Part shown: piece by piece, positions 7,869 through 15,881 of the stretch
Layout: each line of letters opens with the position of its first letter
How positions within the stretch are numbered: the stretch's first letter is position 1
From: Amorphoplanes friuliensis DSM 7358
Lineage (GTDB): Bacteria; Actinomycetota; Actinomycetes; Mycobacteriales; Micromonosporaceae
Assembly (NCBI RefSeq): GCF_000494755.1
Contig: NC_022657.1
Location: 2,766,001-2,830,000 of the forward strand
Direction: 5' to 3'
Length of the DNA: 64,000 nt
Position numbers and translations under genes: made by a program
Notes under the pieces: model-generated
Told to the model about the DNA's origin: nothing
Seen by the model: the letters and a program-made list of their open reading frames with translations, nothing else
Databases searched by the model: none

Positions 7869-8666
7869 ATGGTACGTACGGTCAGGGCGCACGAGCTTGC
7901 GCCGACAACCGAAGCCTGGGGCGTCGAGGCCGCCGGCCTGCGGGTCAAGGCCGGACGGCACAACGCCGTCAACGGGCTCGACCTCACCCTGGGCACCGGC
8001 GTGCACGGCCTGCTCGGACCCAACGGCGCCGGCAAGACCACCCTCATCCGGGCGCTGGCCACGGTCATCAAGCCCAAGGAAGGCCGGCTGCGACTGCTCG
8101 GCTTCGACGCCACGGACCGCCGTTCACTGCGCGACCTGCGCAGCCGCCTGGGCTACCTGCCCCAGAGCTTCGGCTTCTATCCGGGCTTCACCGTCCGCGA
8201 CTACGTCGAGTACATGGCCTGGCTCCGCGAGATGCCTTCCGCGTCGATCGCCGACGCGACCCAGCGCGCCATCGACCGGGTGGGGCTGACCGACCGCGCC
8301 GGTTCGCGGCTCAAGTCGCTGTCCGGCGGCATGCTGCGCCGGGCCGGCATCGCGCAGGCCATCGTCAACGAACCGGACCTGTTGCTGCTCGACGAGCCGA
8401 CGGTGGGCCTCGACCCGGAGCAGCGCATCGAGTTCCGCGACCTGCTGCGGGTCCTCGGCGCCGACTCCTGCGTGCTCGTCTCCACCCACCTGGTCGAGGA
8501 CGTGGTCGCCGCGTGCAGCGATGTGGTGCTCCTCGACGCCGGCCGGCTCGTCTTCCAGGGGCTGCCCGCCGACCTGAGCCGCCTCGGTGAGCACGACGGC
8601 GCCGGCGACAGCCCGGCCGAGCGCGGCTACTCCGTCCTCCTGCGCAACCACCGGAGCGTTTCGTGA
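7869..8666 (+). CDS. ABC transporter ATP-binding protein
   Basis: 265 residues. Walker A GPNGAGKTT (residues 50-58), Q-loop in LGYLPQSFG, signature LSGGM (about 151), Walker B LLLLDEPT with the catalytic glutamate (about 172-179), D-loop VGLD and H-loop VSTHLVE. The architecture is that of ABC-2 type export ATPases. It is preceded by GGAG and follows the anti-sigma gene by 41 bp; its stop overlaps the permease start by 4 bp. It powers the export system formed with the next two membrane proteins. Substrate unknown; multidrug, lantibiotic or lipid export are all possible. Confidence 0.9.
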   Translation: MVRTVRAHELAPTTEAWGVEAAGLRVKAGRHNAVNGLDLTLGTGVHGLLGPNGAGKTTLIRALATVIKPKEGRLRLLGFDATDRRSLRDLRSRLGYLPQSFGFYPGFTVRDYVEYMAWLREMPSASIADATQRAIDRVGLTDRAGSRLKSLSGGMLRRAGIAQAIVNEPDLLLLDEPTVGLDPEQRIEFRDLLRVLGADSCVLVSTHLVEDVVAACSDVVLLDAGRLVFQGLPADLSRLGEHDGAGDSPAERGYSVLLRNHRSVS

Positions 8667-10009
8667 TCACCGTCATCGGCACCGAGCTGCGCCGCTCGAA
8701 CGCCCGCTTCCTCGCCGTCGTGCTTGCCCTGGCGTTCCTGCTCCTGTTCGTCCTGAAGCCGGATCTGACGTCGCACTGGCTGGGTTACACCGATTACCAG
8801 TCGTCCACCCTGTTCCTGCTGGTGCCGCTGGCACTGGCCGGCGGGGCGATGCTCGGGCGCCGGGAAGGACGTGCCGGGGTCAGCGAACTCATGACCAGCA
8901 CGGGACGACCCCCGTGGCAGAAGGCCGTGCCGTCAGCGGCCGCGCTCGCTGTCGCCGTCACGGTCGTGTACCTGTTGTTCCTCGCGTTCGGCGCTGCCCG
9001 GATCGGCGCGTCGGGCGGTTTCCTCAGCCTCGGCGGTGCTGTCCCGGTGCTGGTGGACACCACGATTCTGATCGGGGCCGTGTGGATCGGCCTCGCTGCC
9101 GGGCGTATCTGGCCGTCGCCGGTGCTCCCTCCGATGCTCGCCGTACTGACCCTGGTGGCCCAGCTCGCGATCGACTTCATCGCCGGCGGCCCCGACAGCC
9201 GGCTGAACAGCCTCCAGCTGTCGGGTCAGCCGCCCGGCGCCGACTGGGAGAGTGTCAATGCCCAGGCCGTTCTCGGGCACCTCGTGCTCGGCCTCGGGCT
9301 CGCTCTCGCCGGGCTGCTCATGGTGGCCGGCGCCACCCGGCTGGTGCGCACCGCGGGCCTGGCCGTGCTGCTCGCCGCCGTGGTGCTCACCACCCTCGTC
9401 AGCCCGACCGGCACGACCGGGCGCTTCCAGGTGGACGCGGCAGCGCAGGAACTGGTCTGCGCGGAGGGCACACCACAGGTCTGCGTGAGCGCCGCGCACC
9501 AGGACGAACTCGCTGAGGTGACCCCGCCGGCGCGCCGGGCGCTCACCCTGCTGGCCAAGCTTCCGGGCGCGCCGACCCGCGCCGTGGAGTGGCGCGCCGA
9601 TGCCCTCGACCGGGGTGACTCCACCCAGTTCTGGGGTACGACGCCGAAGATCGAGCCCGGCACGGTGCTGTTCAGCTTCCGGGGTTACAGCGGTGCGAGC
9701 TCGCCCGACGGGGTGACAGCGAACCTGCTGTACGGCGCGGGTACCTGGACGAACGGCTGTAAGCCCGGCGACGATGTCGCGCTGGGTGCGGTCGGGGCGT
9801 GGCTGCTGGGTACCGACTCGCTGCCGCTGGGAAACAGCGGCATCCTCACCACCGGCGAGGTCGAGCAACGGATCAGGGCGACGGTGACGGCCCTGCGGCA
9901 GTTACCCGAGCAGGAGCAGGTCCGTCGGGTGACCGCCGTCCGCGACGCGGCGAACGCCTGCCGCAGCGACGATGTGCTGGCCATCCTCACCGAGGGGCGG
10001 ACTCCGTGA
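8663..10009 (+). CDS. ABC transporter permease, polytopic
   Basis: 448 residues from GTG 8663, overlapping the ATPase stop. Six hydrophobic segments are readable: FLAVVLALAFLLLFVLK, TLFLLVPLALAGGAML, ALAVAVTVVYLLFLAFG, VLVDTTILIGAVWIGLAAG, MLAVLTLVAQLAIDFIAG and a pair at about residues 210-255. The last ~190 residues are a soluble, probably extracytoplasmic domain with paired cysteines (ELVCAEGTPQVCVS and later NGCKPG, NACRS). That domain is not a standard ABC-2 module and may be substrate-specific. Confidence 0.75.
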   Translation: MITVIGTELRRSNARFLAVVLALAFLLLFVLKPDLTSHWLGYTDYQSSTLFLLVPLALAGGAMLGRREGRAGVSELMTSTGRPPWQKAVPSAAALAVAVTVVYLLFLAFGAARIGASGGFLSLGGAVPVLVDTTILIGAVWIGLAAGRIWPSPVLPPMLAVLTLVAQLAIDFIAGGPDSRLNSLQLSGQPPGADWESVNAQAVLGHLVLGLGLALAGLLMVAGATRLVRTAGLAVLLAAVVLTTLVSPTGTTGRFQVDAAAQELVCAEGTPQVCVSAAHQDELAEVTPPARRALTLLAKLPGAPTRAVEWRADALDRGDSTQFWGTTPKIEPGTVLFSFRGYSGASSPDGVTANLLYGAGTWTNGCKPGDDVALGAVGAWLLGTDSLPLGNSGILTTGEVEQRIRATVTALRQLPEQEQVRRVTAVRDAANACRSDDVLAILTEGRTP

Positions 10010-10623
10010 TCGTCGGTTGGCTGCCGCTGTATTTGCGGTCGCGGTACGCCGCCACCGCCGTGATCGCCTCACTCGCCGCGGCCGCCGTCGTTCTGGCCCT
10101 GTGGGTGATCTGGAGCGACGATGCGCAGGTCCGTCCCGATCTCGCCACGCTCACGGTGCTGGCCGTTCTGGCACCGTGGATCCGGACCCTGGCGGGCCAC
10201 GACGCCGATCTGGAGAAGACCGCGGCGATGCCGTGGCCGCCACGGCGGGTGCTGCATCTGCTGTCGGTCGGCGTTGTCGTCGCCGGTGTCCTGCTCAGCG
10301 CTGAGGTCGTGGGCATCCACTTCGGAGCGATGGGGCAGATCCTGCGCAACAGTGCCGGCCTGGCCGGCCTGATCGGACTCTGCGCCGCCCTGTTCGGCAC
10401 CGGCCTCGCCCCGATCCCGACGACCATCTGGGTGGCCGTCCAGGCGTTCGCCGGTGCCACCGGCGGTCCGGTCTGGCGGCAATCACTGTTCTGGATGATG
10501 CAGCCGGCCGGCAACAAACCCGCGGCGGTCACGGCCGCGGTGCTCTTCCTGGCCGGTGCCATCGCGTACGCGCTGCGCGTCGGTCCGCCCCGGCCGCCGA
10601 GCGAGGCAACCATGGAGCAGTGA
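10006..10623 (+). CDS. Membrane protein of the ABC transporter operon
   Basis: 205 residues from GTG 10006, which overlaps the preceding stop (GTGA); the longer upstream frame from 9799 is only the shadow of the permease. Five or six hydrophobic segments (AVIASLAAAAVVLALWVIW, LLSVGVVVAGVLLSAEVVG, LAGLIGLCAALFGTGLAPI, AVTAAVLFLAGAIAYAL). It resembles the small second permease seen beside ABC-2 exporters and probably completes the transporter. No catalytic motif visible. Confidence 0.65.
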   Translation: MIVGWLPLYLRSRYAATAVIASLAAAAVVLALWVIWSDDAQVRPDLATLTVLAVLAPWIRTLAGHDADLEKTAAMPWPPRRVLHLLSVGVVVAGVLLSAEVVGIHFGAMGQILRNSAGLAGLIGLCAALFGTGLAPIPTTIWVAVQAFAGATGGPVWRQSLFWMMQPAGNKPAAVTAAVLFLAGAIAYALRVGPPRPPSEATMEQ

Positions 10624-10631
10624 CGAACCCT

Positions 10632-11300
10632 TCAGGAGAGGGAGGCCTTGATGCTGCGGGTGAAATCGTCGACCAGGATCTCGTTCTCGCCCTTCGCCAG
10701 GCCGTCGAGGGCGGTCCGGGCCACGTCGCCGGGGCTGAGTTTCGGGATGCCTTCCAGGTGGGCCACCATCTCGGTGTCGAGGAATCCGACGTGGACGGCG
10801 CTGACCGCGATGCCACGAGGTGCCAGCTCCTCACGGGTGGCGTTGCTCAGCGCCCAGCTCGCGGCCTTGGCGGCGGCATAGGGCCCGAAGTCGACCGGGT
10901 GGAACCAGGAGACCACCGACAGGATGTTGAGGAACGCGCCGCCTCCGTTGGCCTCGATGACCGGGGTGAAAGAGCGGATGACCGCGAGCGGGCCGAAGTA
11001 GTTGACTTCCATCTCGCGGTGGATGAGGTCGGTGTCTCCGTCGAGGAAGCGTTCGCGGGTGTAGATGCCGGCGTTGTTCACCACGAGGGTGGCGTCGTTC
11101 GCCACCTCGGCGGCGCGTTGTACCGAGGCCGCGTCGGTGACGTCGAGCTGGACCGGCACGGCGCCCGGAAGGTCGAGCGCTGCGGGGTCGCGGACGCCCG
11201 CGTACACCTTGGCTCCGCGGCCCAGTAGTTGAGTGGCGATTTCCCGGCCGAGACCGCGGTTGGCGCCGGTGACGAAGGCCGTGGCGTTGATGAGTTCCAT
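10632..11300 (-). CDS. Short-chain dehydrogenase/reductase (classical SDR)
   Basis: 222 residues. Cofactor motif TGANRGLGREIA (residues 11-22), NNAG at about 86, catalytic Ser in LNILSVVSW and the Tyr-Lys pair in YAAAKAA (about 144-150). Arginine after the glycine motif (GVRD) favours NADPH. The C-terminus is short for the family. Convergent with the ABC operon (8 bp gap) and divergent from the TetR gene at 11380, with operator-like repeats overlapping its start codon. Confidence 0.85.
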   Translation of the reverse strand: MELINATAFVTGANRGLGREIATQLLGRGAKVYAGVRDPAALDLPGAVPVQLDVTDAASVQRAAEVANDATLVVNNAGIYTRERFLDGDTDLIHREMEVNYFGPLAVIRSFTPVIEANGGGAFLNILSVVSWFHPVDFGPYAAAKAASWALSNATREELAPRGIAVSAVHVGFLDTEMVAHLEGIPKLSPGDVARTALDGLAKGENEILVDDFTRSIKASLS

Positions 11301-11362
11301 GCCATTAAATTATGGCTGGCATCTAATCCCGGCAAGGTGATAGATGTCATGCGTCTTCTATC
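11299..11362. promoter_or_regulatory. Two 24-bp inverted repeats in the SDR/TetR gap
   Basis: Site 1, 11299-11322, has perfect 6-bp arms ATGCCA and TGGCAT and an inner GCCAT-N6-ATGGC repeat. Site 2, 11339-11362, has perfect arms GATAGA and TCTATC. Both are 24 bp long and 40 bp apart. Site 1 covers the SDR start codon; site 2 lies just upstream of the TetR start. Probably TetR operators, though the two arm sequences differ. Confidence 0.5.
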
Positions 11363-11379
11363 GGGCTATTCTCGGTCGC

Positions 11380-11910
11380 GTGGGACGTGTATCGAAGGCG
11401 CAAGCCGAGAAAAACAGGGAACGCGTGGTCGACGTCGCCGCGCACCTGTTCCGTGGGCGCGGCATTGCCGGCGTCAGTGTGGCCGACGTGATGGCCGAGG
11501 CGGGCCTCACTCCTGGGGGCTTCTACAAACAGTTCGCCTCCAAGGACGCGCTGATCGCCGAGGCGGTCCGTGCCGCCTTCGCCGAGCAGGAGCCGACGCT
11601 CGCCGTGCCGGGTGACGAAGCGAGCCGGCGGGCCTTCGTGGACCGGTACCTGTCGGAGGAGCATCGGGATCATCCCGACCAGGGTTGCCCTTGTGCGGGA
11701 TTCGGCGGTGACCTCGCTCGCGGGCCGCATGAGGCGCGGCAGGCGTTCACCGAGGGCGTCGAGGCGGACGCGCGGCACCTGGCCCGCGACGACGAGGACG
11801 GCTTGGCGGATCTCTGCACCCTGGTCGGCGCGATCATCCTGGCCCGTGCGACCGGCGGCACCGACCTGTCCGGCCGCATTCTGGCAGCCGCCCGCAGCGC
11901 GCTGCAGTAG
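11380..11910 (+). CDS. TetR-family transcriptional regulator
   Basis: About 176 residues from GTG 11380 (VGRVSKAQAEKNRERV); the in-frame ATG at 11344 would put the start inside an inverted repeat. HTH: VSVADVMAEAGLTPGGFYKQF (residues 32-52), the TetR type with GGFYxxF that often regulates short-chain dehydrogenases. The ligand domain contains a CxC pair (DQGCPCAGFGGD), which might sense oxidants or metal. Divergent from the SDR gene. The stop is directly followed by the AGAACGTTC operator of the next gene. Confidence 0.85.
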   Translation: MGRVSKAQAEKNRERVVDVAAHLFRGRGIAGVSVADVMAEAGLTPGGFYKQFASKDALIAEAVRAAFAEQEPTLAVPGDEASRRAFVDRYLSEEHRDHPDQGCPCAGFGGDLARGPHEARQAFTEGVEADARHLARDDEDGLADLCTLVGAIILARATGGTDLSGRILAAARSALQ

Positions 11911-11954
11911 ATAGAACGTTCGGTCTTGACAACTCCCGATCAAGGCGTCATCGT
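11911..11954 (+). promoter_or_regulatory. Shared-regulon operator and promoter (site A)
   Basis: AGAACGTTCGGTCT at 11913-11926, running into a consensus -35 TTGACA (11926-11931). Seventeen bases later is CATCGT (11949-11954), a plausible -10. It drives the YbhN-like gene at 11996. No second operator copy is present at this locus. Confidence 0.7.
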
Positions 11955-11995
11955 TGTGAACGGCAGAGGCCGGACGAGGCGCAACGGGGGACACC

Positions 11996-13138
11996 ATGAC
12001 GCAGACCCTTCAGCGAGGCGAAGCAGCCGCTGTGGGCAGTCGTCGGTGCAGGCTCCGCCGAGCCGGCGTGGCTGCGGTACTGATCCTGCTGGTGGTGGAG
12101 CTCGTGGCCGGATGGCCGGCGCTGACCGACGCGCTGCACCAGGTACGGACGCCGCACCTTGGCTGGCTGGCCCTGGTGGTCCTGGCGGAGCTGGCCGCGA
12201 TGAGCGCCTACGCCCACATGCAACGACGGCTGCTGCGCTCGGCCGGCGTCCGGACCTCGTACCGGGACAACGCCCGGCTGGTGTATGCCGCGCACTCGCT
12301 CAACGAGACGCTGCCGGGCGGACCGGCGTTCTCCACGCAGTTCAACTTCCGGCACCTGCGGCGTCTCGGTGCCGGCCCGGCGGTCGCCTCCTGGGTGATC
12401 GCACTGTCCGGAATCCTGTCCACCGCCGCTCTCGCGGTGATCACCACCGGGGGAGCGCTGGCCGCCGGCGGCGCCACCGACTGGCCGCGCCTTGCCGGTC
12501 TGCTGGCGGCCGCCGGGCTGATCGCCGTCGGCGTACGGCAGCTCACCGCGCATCCCCGGGCGGCTGAAGCGCTGATCCGCCGTCCGCTGGCCGCGGTGAA
12601 CCGGCTGCGCCGGCGCCCGCAGGACGCAGGACGCGAACGCATCACCGGTTACCTGAGCCAGCTGCGTGCCGCCCGGCTGAGTCCGGCGGACGGGATCGTC
12701 GTAGCCGGGTCGGCCGTGCTCAACTGGGTGCTCGACGCCGCCGCCCTGTGGTTGTGCTTCTACGCCGTGGGCGGGCGTCCGCCTTCGGCCACGGTCGTCC
12801 TGCTCGCCTTCGGCGCGGCGATGGCCGCCGGATCCGTCACCATCGTCCCGGGCGGTCTCGGCATCGTCGACGGCGCTTTGGTGCTCGGTCTGGCCATGGC
12901 CGGTCTGGCGCTGCCCACGGTGGTCGCGGCCGTGGTGCTCTACCGCATCGTCAGCTTCGGTTTCATCATCGGTCTCGGCTGGGTCTCCTGGTTCCGGCTG
13001 CGGCTGTGCCCCGACCAGCCGGTCGCCGCGTCGTCGCCGAGGCCGTCAACGGCGCGTAGCGGCCCGCGGACCAGCATCAGCCGTCTGGCCGTCTGCCCCC
13101 AGCGCGCGGCGCTGCCGACGTACGTCGGAACCGCCTGA
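11996..13138 (+). CDS. YbhN/LPG-synthase-TM family integral membrane protein
   Basis: 380 residues with seven to eight membrane segments (VAAVLILLVVELVAGWPAL, WLALVVLAELAAMSAYAHM, AVASWVIALSGILSTAALAV and others) and family features PGGPAFSTQFNFRHLRR, where SxxFxFRxL is characteristic, and VPGGLGIVDGAL near residue 285. This is the flippase-like UPF0104 domain of lysylphosphatidylglycerol synthases without the C-terminal transferase, so the likely role is lipid handling or translocation at the membrane. The last 50 residues are disordered and basic. It is read from the AGAACGTTC promoter at 11911 and is a candidate member of that regulon. Confidence 0.75.
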   Translation: MTQTLQRGEAAAVGSRRCRLRRAGVAAVLILLVVELVAGWPALTDALHQVRTPHLGWLALVVLAELAAMSAYAHMQRRLLRSAGVRTSYRDNARLVYAAHSLNETLPGGPAFSTQFNFRHLRRLGAGPAVASWVIALSGILSTAALAVITTGGALAAGGATDWPRLAGLLAAAGLIAVGVRQLTAHPRAAEALIRRPLAAVNRLRRRPQDAGRERITGYLSQLRAARLSPADGIVVAGSAVLNWVLDAAALWLCFYAVGGRPPSATVVLLAFGAAMAAGSVTIVPGGLGIVDGALVLGLAMAGLALPTVVAAVVLYRIVSFGFIIGLGWVSWFRLRLCPDQPVAASSPRPSTARSGPRTSISRLAVCPQRAALPTYVGTA

Positions 13139-13172
13139 GCCAAAGCCACCACACCACAAGGAGAAGTGCGCC

Positions 13173-13625
13173 ATGCCGACCATTCATCTGACTCGGACGA
13201 TCCGGGTCACGCCGGAGCAGTTCGTCGCAGCGGTCACCGACTTCGGGCCGGGACGGTCGAAGATCTTCGGCAACACCTCGGACGAGGTCCTCGAGGTGCA
13301 CGGGCTCGGGGAGACCACGGCGGACGTCACCGAGGGCACCAAGGCCGGTTGGGAGCGGTTGCACTACGACTGGTTGAACCCGCACCGGGTCACCATGACG
13401 ACAGTCGACTCCAACCTGTGGGGCGGCTCCTCGGGGCACACCTACGAGCTCGTGCCGCAGGGCGACGGAACCACGCGACTGGACGTGACCATCGTCCGGG
13501 AGGGCAAGAACGTCGCGGGACGCCTGGCCGGCCTGCTGGTCGGCAGCATCGCCAAAGGCGCCCTCGGCAAAGCGGTGAGCAACACCGTCACGGCTATCGA
13601 GCAGCGGTACGGCGTCCGGAGCTAG
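13173..13625 (+). CDS. SRPBCC-superfamily (polyketide cyclase-like) protein
   Basis: 150 residues with a strong Shine-Dalgarno (AAGGAG) 10 bp before ATG 13173. It has the START/SRPBCC pattern: VTPEQFVAAVTDFGPGRSKIF at the N-terminus, a beta-rich middle (SGHTYELVPQGDGTTRLDVT) and a long C-terminal helix (AVSNTVTAIEQRYG). These proteins bind hydrophobic ligands in a helix-grip cavity. It lies 34 bp after the YbhN-like gene and is probably co-transcribed with it. Ligand unknown. Confidence 0.75.
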   Translation: MPTIHLTRTIRVTPEQFVAAVTDFGPGRSKIFGNTSDEVLEVHGLGETTADVTEGTKAGWERLHYDWLNPHRVTMTTVDSNLWGGSSGHTYELVPQGDGTTRLDVTIVREGKNVAGRLAGLLVGSIAKGALGKAVSNTVTAIEQRYGVRS

Positions 13626-13628
13626 GGG

Positions 13629-13661
13629 TTGCCAGTTATCCGCTCCTTTCCGGATAGGCAA
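13629..13661. terminator. Imperfect hairpin between convergent genes
   Basis: TTGCC...TATCC (13629-13641) pairs with GGATAGGCAA (13652-13661), with a 3-nt bulge. It lies between the SRPBCC stop (13625) and the stop of the convergent TetR (13666), so it can serve both. Confidence 0.4.
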
Positions 13662-13665
13662 GTAG

Positions 13666-14280
13666 TCAGCGCCCTCGATGGAGGTGTACGAGGGGCAGGA
13701 AGAGGTCGTCGACTATCGCTCCGATGCGGGCGGCGCTCGGTGCTTCGAGATTCATGAGCAGGTCGTGGCGTACCAGGTCGAAGGGAAGGTCGAGGACCGC
13801 GGCCGGGGTGCGCTGCAGGGAGATCTCGCCGCGGTCGTGGGCGCGCTGATAGAGGGGCCGCACCGGCGGCAGTTGGTGGTGGCCCATGAGCTGGTCGCGG
13901 ACCTGCGCCGGGGTGAGGCCGGTGCCGGCCAGCAGCCCGGAGAACGCGGCGGCCGCGGCAATGGCGAAGAAGCCCGCCAGGGCTTCCCCGACCGCGGTCA
14001 GCTGGGCCAGCAGATCACCGCGCAGGGTGCCGGTGTCCGGATCCGCCACCGGGTGGGTGTCGCGATGGTGCTCGAGAGCGGCCAGCACGAGTTGGTCCTT
14101 GTTGGGCCAGCGGCGGTAGAGCACGGCCTCGCTCGTGCGGGCGCGGACGGCGACCGACTCCATCGTCAGGCGGGCGTACCCGGCCTCGACCAGCTCGTCC
14201 CAACCGGCGGTGACCAGGGCCGCTTCGAGCTCTTGGCCGTGCCGGCGACGACGTCCGGATCCAGCACCTTCAGTGACCAT
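13666..14280 (-). CDS. TetR-family transcriptional regulator
   Basis: 204 residues from ATG 14280. HTH MESVAVRARTSEAVLYRRWPNKDQLV (about residues 40-65), then the TetR_C_11-like domain (LRGDLLAQLTAVGEALAGF, QLPPVRPLYQRAHDRGE, VLDLPFDLVRHDLLM). Divergent from the FAD monooxygenase at 14366, its obvious target. The gap contains two TTCCTTCCTT repeats. Confidence 0.85.
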   Translation of the reverse strand: MVTEGAGSGRRRRHGQELEAALVTAGWDELVEAGYARLTMESVAVRARTSEAVLYRRWPNKDQLVLAALEHHRDTHPVADPDTGTLRGDLLAQLTAVGEALAGFFAIAAAAAFSGLLAGTGLTPAQVRDQLMGHHQLPPVRPLYQRAHDRGEISLQRTPAAVLDLPFDLVRHDLLMNLEAPSAARIGAIVDDLFLPLVHLHRGR

Positions 14281-14290
14281 CGTCCCACCG

Positions 14291-14351
14291 TAGGAAGCTT
14301 TTCCTTCCTTGGCAACCGGCCTTAGAGTCGTTAGATAGAGATTCCTTCCTT
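14291..14351. promoter_or_regulatory. Repeated TTCCTTCCTT elements in TetR/monooxygenase gap
   Basis: TTCCTTCCTT occurs at 14301-14310 and again at 14342-14351. The first copy is part of an AGGAA-N4-TTCCT inverted repeat (14292-14305). Starts are 41 bp apart (about four helical turns). TAGATA near 14332 may be the -10 for the monooxygenase. Confidence 0.5.
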
Positions 14352-14365
14352 AGTCTGGAGTCGTC

Positions 14366-15859
14366 ATGACGACCGACACCGTTCTGATCGTGGGCGCAGG
14401 TCCCACCGGCCTCACGCTGGCCTGCGAGCTCGCCCGCCGCGGGATCCCGTTCCGCCTCATCGAGGCCGCCAAAGATCCGCAGCCGGGCTCCCGCGGTAAA
14501 GGGGTCCAGCCACGCACCCTCGAGGTGTTCGACGATCTCGGCATCGTCGACCGCGTCCTGGCCCACGGCCGGATGGCGATGCCGATCCGGTCGACCGGCC
14601 CCGACGGCCGGGTGACGCTCAGCGGTGCCGAGCCGGCCGGCAAGAACCCCGGGATCCCGTACCCGGCCAGCCTGATCACGCCGGAGTGGCGCGTGAAGGA
14701 AGCGCTGCGCCTGCGGCTGGCCGAGCTCGGCGGTGCCGTCGAGTTCGGCACTGCGCTCGCCGGCTTCGAGCAGTCGGACGAAGGCGTGTCGGCGAAGGTG
14801 GTCAGCGGCGGCGTGACCGCGACGATCACCGCGCACTGGCTGGTCGGCTGCGACGGCGGGCACAGCGTCGTCCGCAAGCTCGCTGGTGTCGCCTTCGTGG
14901 GGGAGACCCGCGAGGACGTACGGATGATCGTCGCCGATGTCGAGGTCGACGGCCTGGATTGTGATGCCTGGTACGTGTGGCGGCACGAGGAGGGCCTCGT
15001 CAACCTCTGCCCGATGCCTTCGACCTCGGTGTTCCAGTACCAGGCCGGTGTGGCGCCGGGCGAGCGGCCCGAGCTCGACGTGGCCACCATGCAGGCGATC
15101 CTGGAACGCCGCACCGGCCGCAGCGACATCCGCCTGCACGAACCCCGGTGGTCGTCGCTGTGGCGCGCCAACATCCGTCTTGCCGACCGGTACCGCGAAG
15201 GCCGGGTGTTCCTCGCCGGGGACGCCGCGCACATTCACTCGCCCGCCGGCGGCCAGGGGATGAACACCGGCATCCAGGACGCGTACAACCTGGGCTGGAA
15301 GCTCGCGGCGGTCGCCGGCGGCACCGCCTCGCCGGCGCTGCTGGACAGCTACGAGGCCGAACGGCGACCGGTCGCCGTGGGGGTGCTCGCACTGTCGAAC
15401 GCGCGCCTCGAGCAGGCGATCAGGGAGAAGACCGTTCCGACGCGCCGCGACGCCGACACGACTCAGCTCGGCATCAGCTACCGCGGCTCCTCCCTGGCCC
15501 GCGACGACCGCGCCGCAACGGCCCCGCTGCGCGCCGGCGACCGCGCTCCCGATGCGGTTCTGACCACGGTGCAAGGCGAACGACGGTTGTTCGACCTGAC
15601 CCGCGGCACGCACTTCACCTTGCTGAGCTTCGGAAGTACCCCGGCGATCGGCGCCACACCGAACGACGTACGGGTCCTGGGTGTCGGCCCACGTCCGGCC
15701 GGTCCGGACGACATCGCCGACACCGATGGGGGTCTTGCCGCTGCCTATGGCGCAACCGGAAACACCCTGGTGCTGATCCGTCCCGACGGCTACATCGCGA
15801 TGATCTCCGACAGCGGCAACGGTGCGGCATTACGGCGTCATCTCTCCGCGATGAGCTGA
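14366..15859 (+). CDS. FAD-dependent aromatic monooxygenase (PHBH-fold, group A)
   Basis: 497 residues. FAD-binding GxGxxG as VLIVGAGPTGLTLACELARR (start of protein), the DG motif in HWLVGCDGGHSVVRKLAG (about 160-178), and the second FAD motif RVFLAGDAAHIHSPAGGQGMNTGIQDAYNLGWKLA (GD motif, about 285-320), followed by a thioredoxin-like C-terminal domain (LTRGTHFTLLSFG). This order is that of polyketide-aromatic and phenolic hydroxylases such as RdmE or MhpA types, using NAD(P)H and O2. The substrate is not evident. Controlled presumably by the divergent TetR. Confidence 0.9.
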   Translation: MTTDTVLIVGAGPTGLTLACELARRGIPFRLIEAAKDPQPGSRGKGVQPRTLEVFDDLGIVDRVLAHGRMAMPIRSTGPDGRVTLSGAEPAGKNPGIPYPASLITPEWRVKEALRLRLAELGGAVEFGTALAGFEQSDEGVSAKVVSGGVTATITAHWLVGCDGGHSVVRKLAGVAFVGETREDVRMIVADVEVDGLDCDAWYVWRHEEGLVNLCPMPSTSVFQYQAGVAPGERPELDVATMQAILERRTGRSDIRLHEPRWSSLWRANIRLADRYREGRVFLAGDAAHIHSPAGGQGMNTGIQDAYNLGWKLAAVAGGTASPALLDSYEAERRPVAVGVLALSNARLEQAIREKTVPTRRDADTTQLGISYRGSSLARDDRAATAPLRAGDRAPDAVLTTVQGERRLFDLTRGTHFTLLSFGSTPAIGATPNDVRVLGVGPRPAGPDDIADTDGGLAAAYGATGNTLVLIRPDGYIAMISDSGNGAALRRHLSAMS

Positions 15860-15881
15860 AGCGTGGTCGAACCCATGAGGG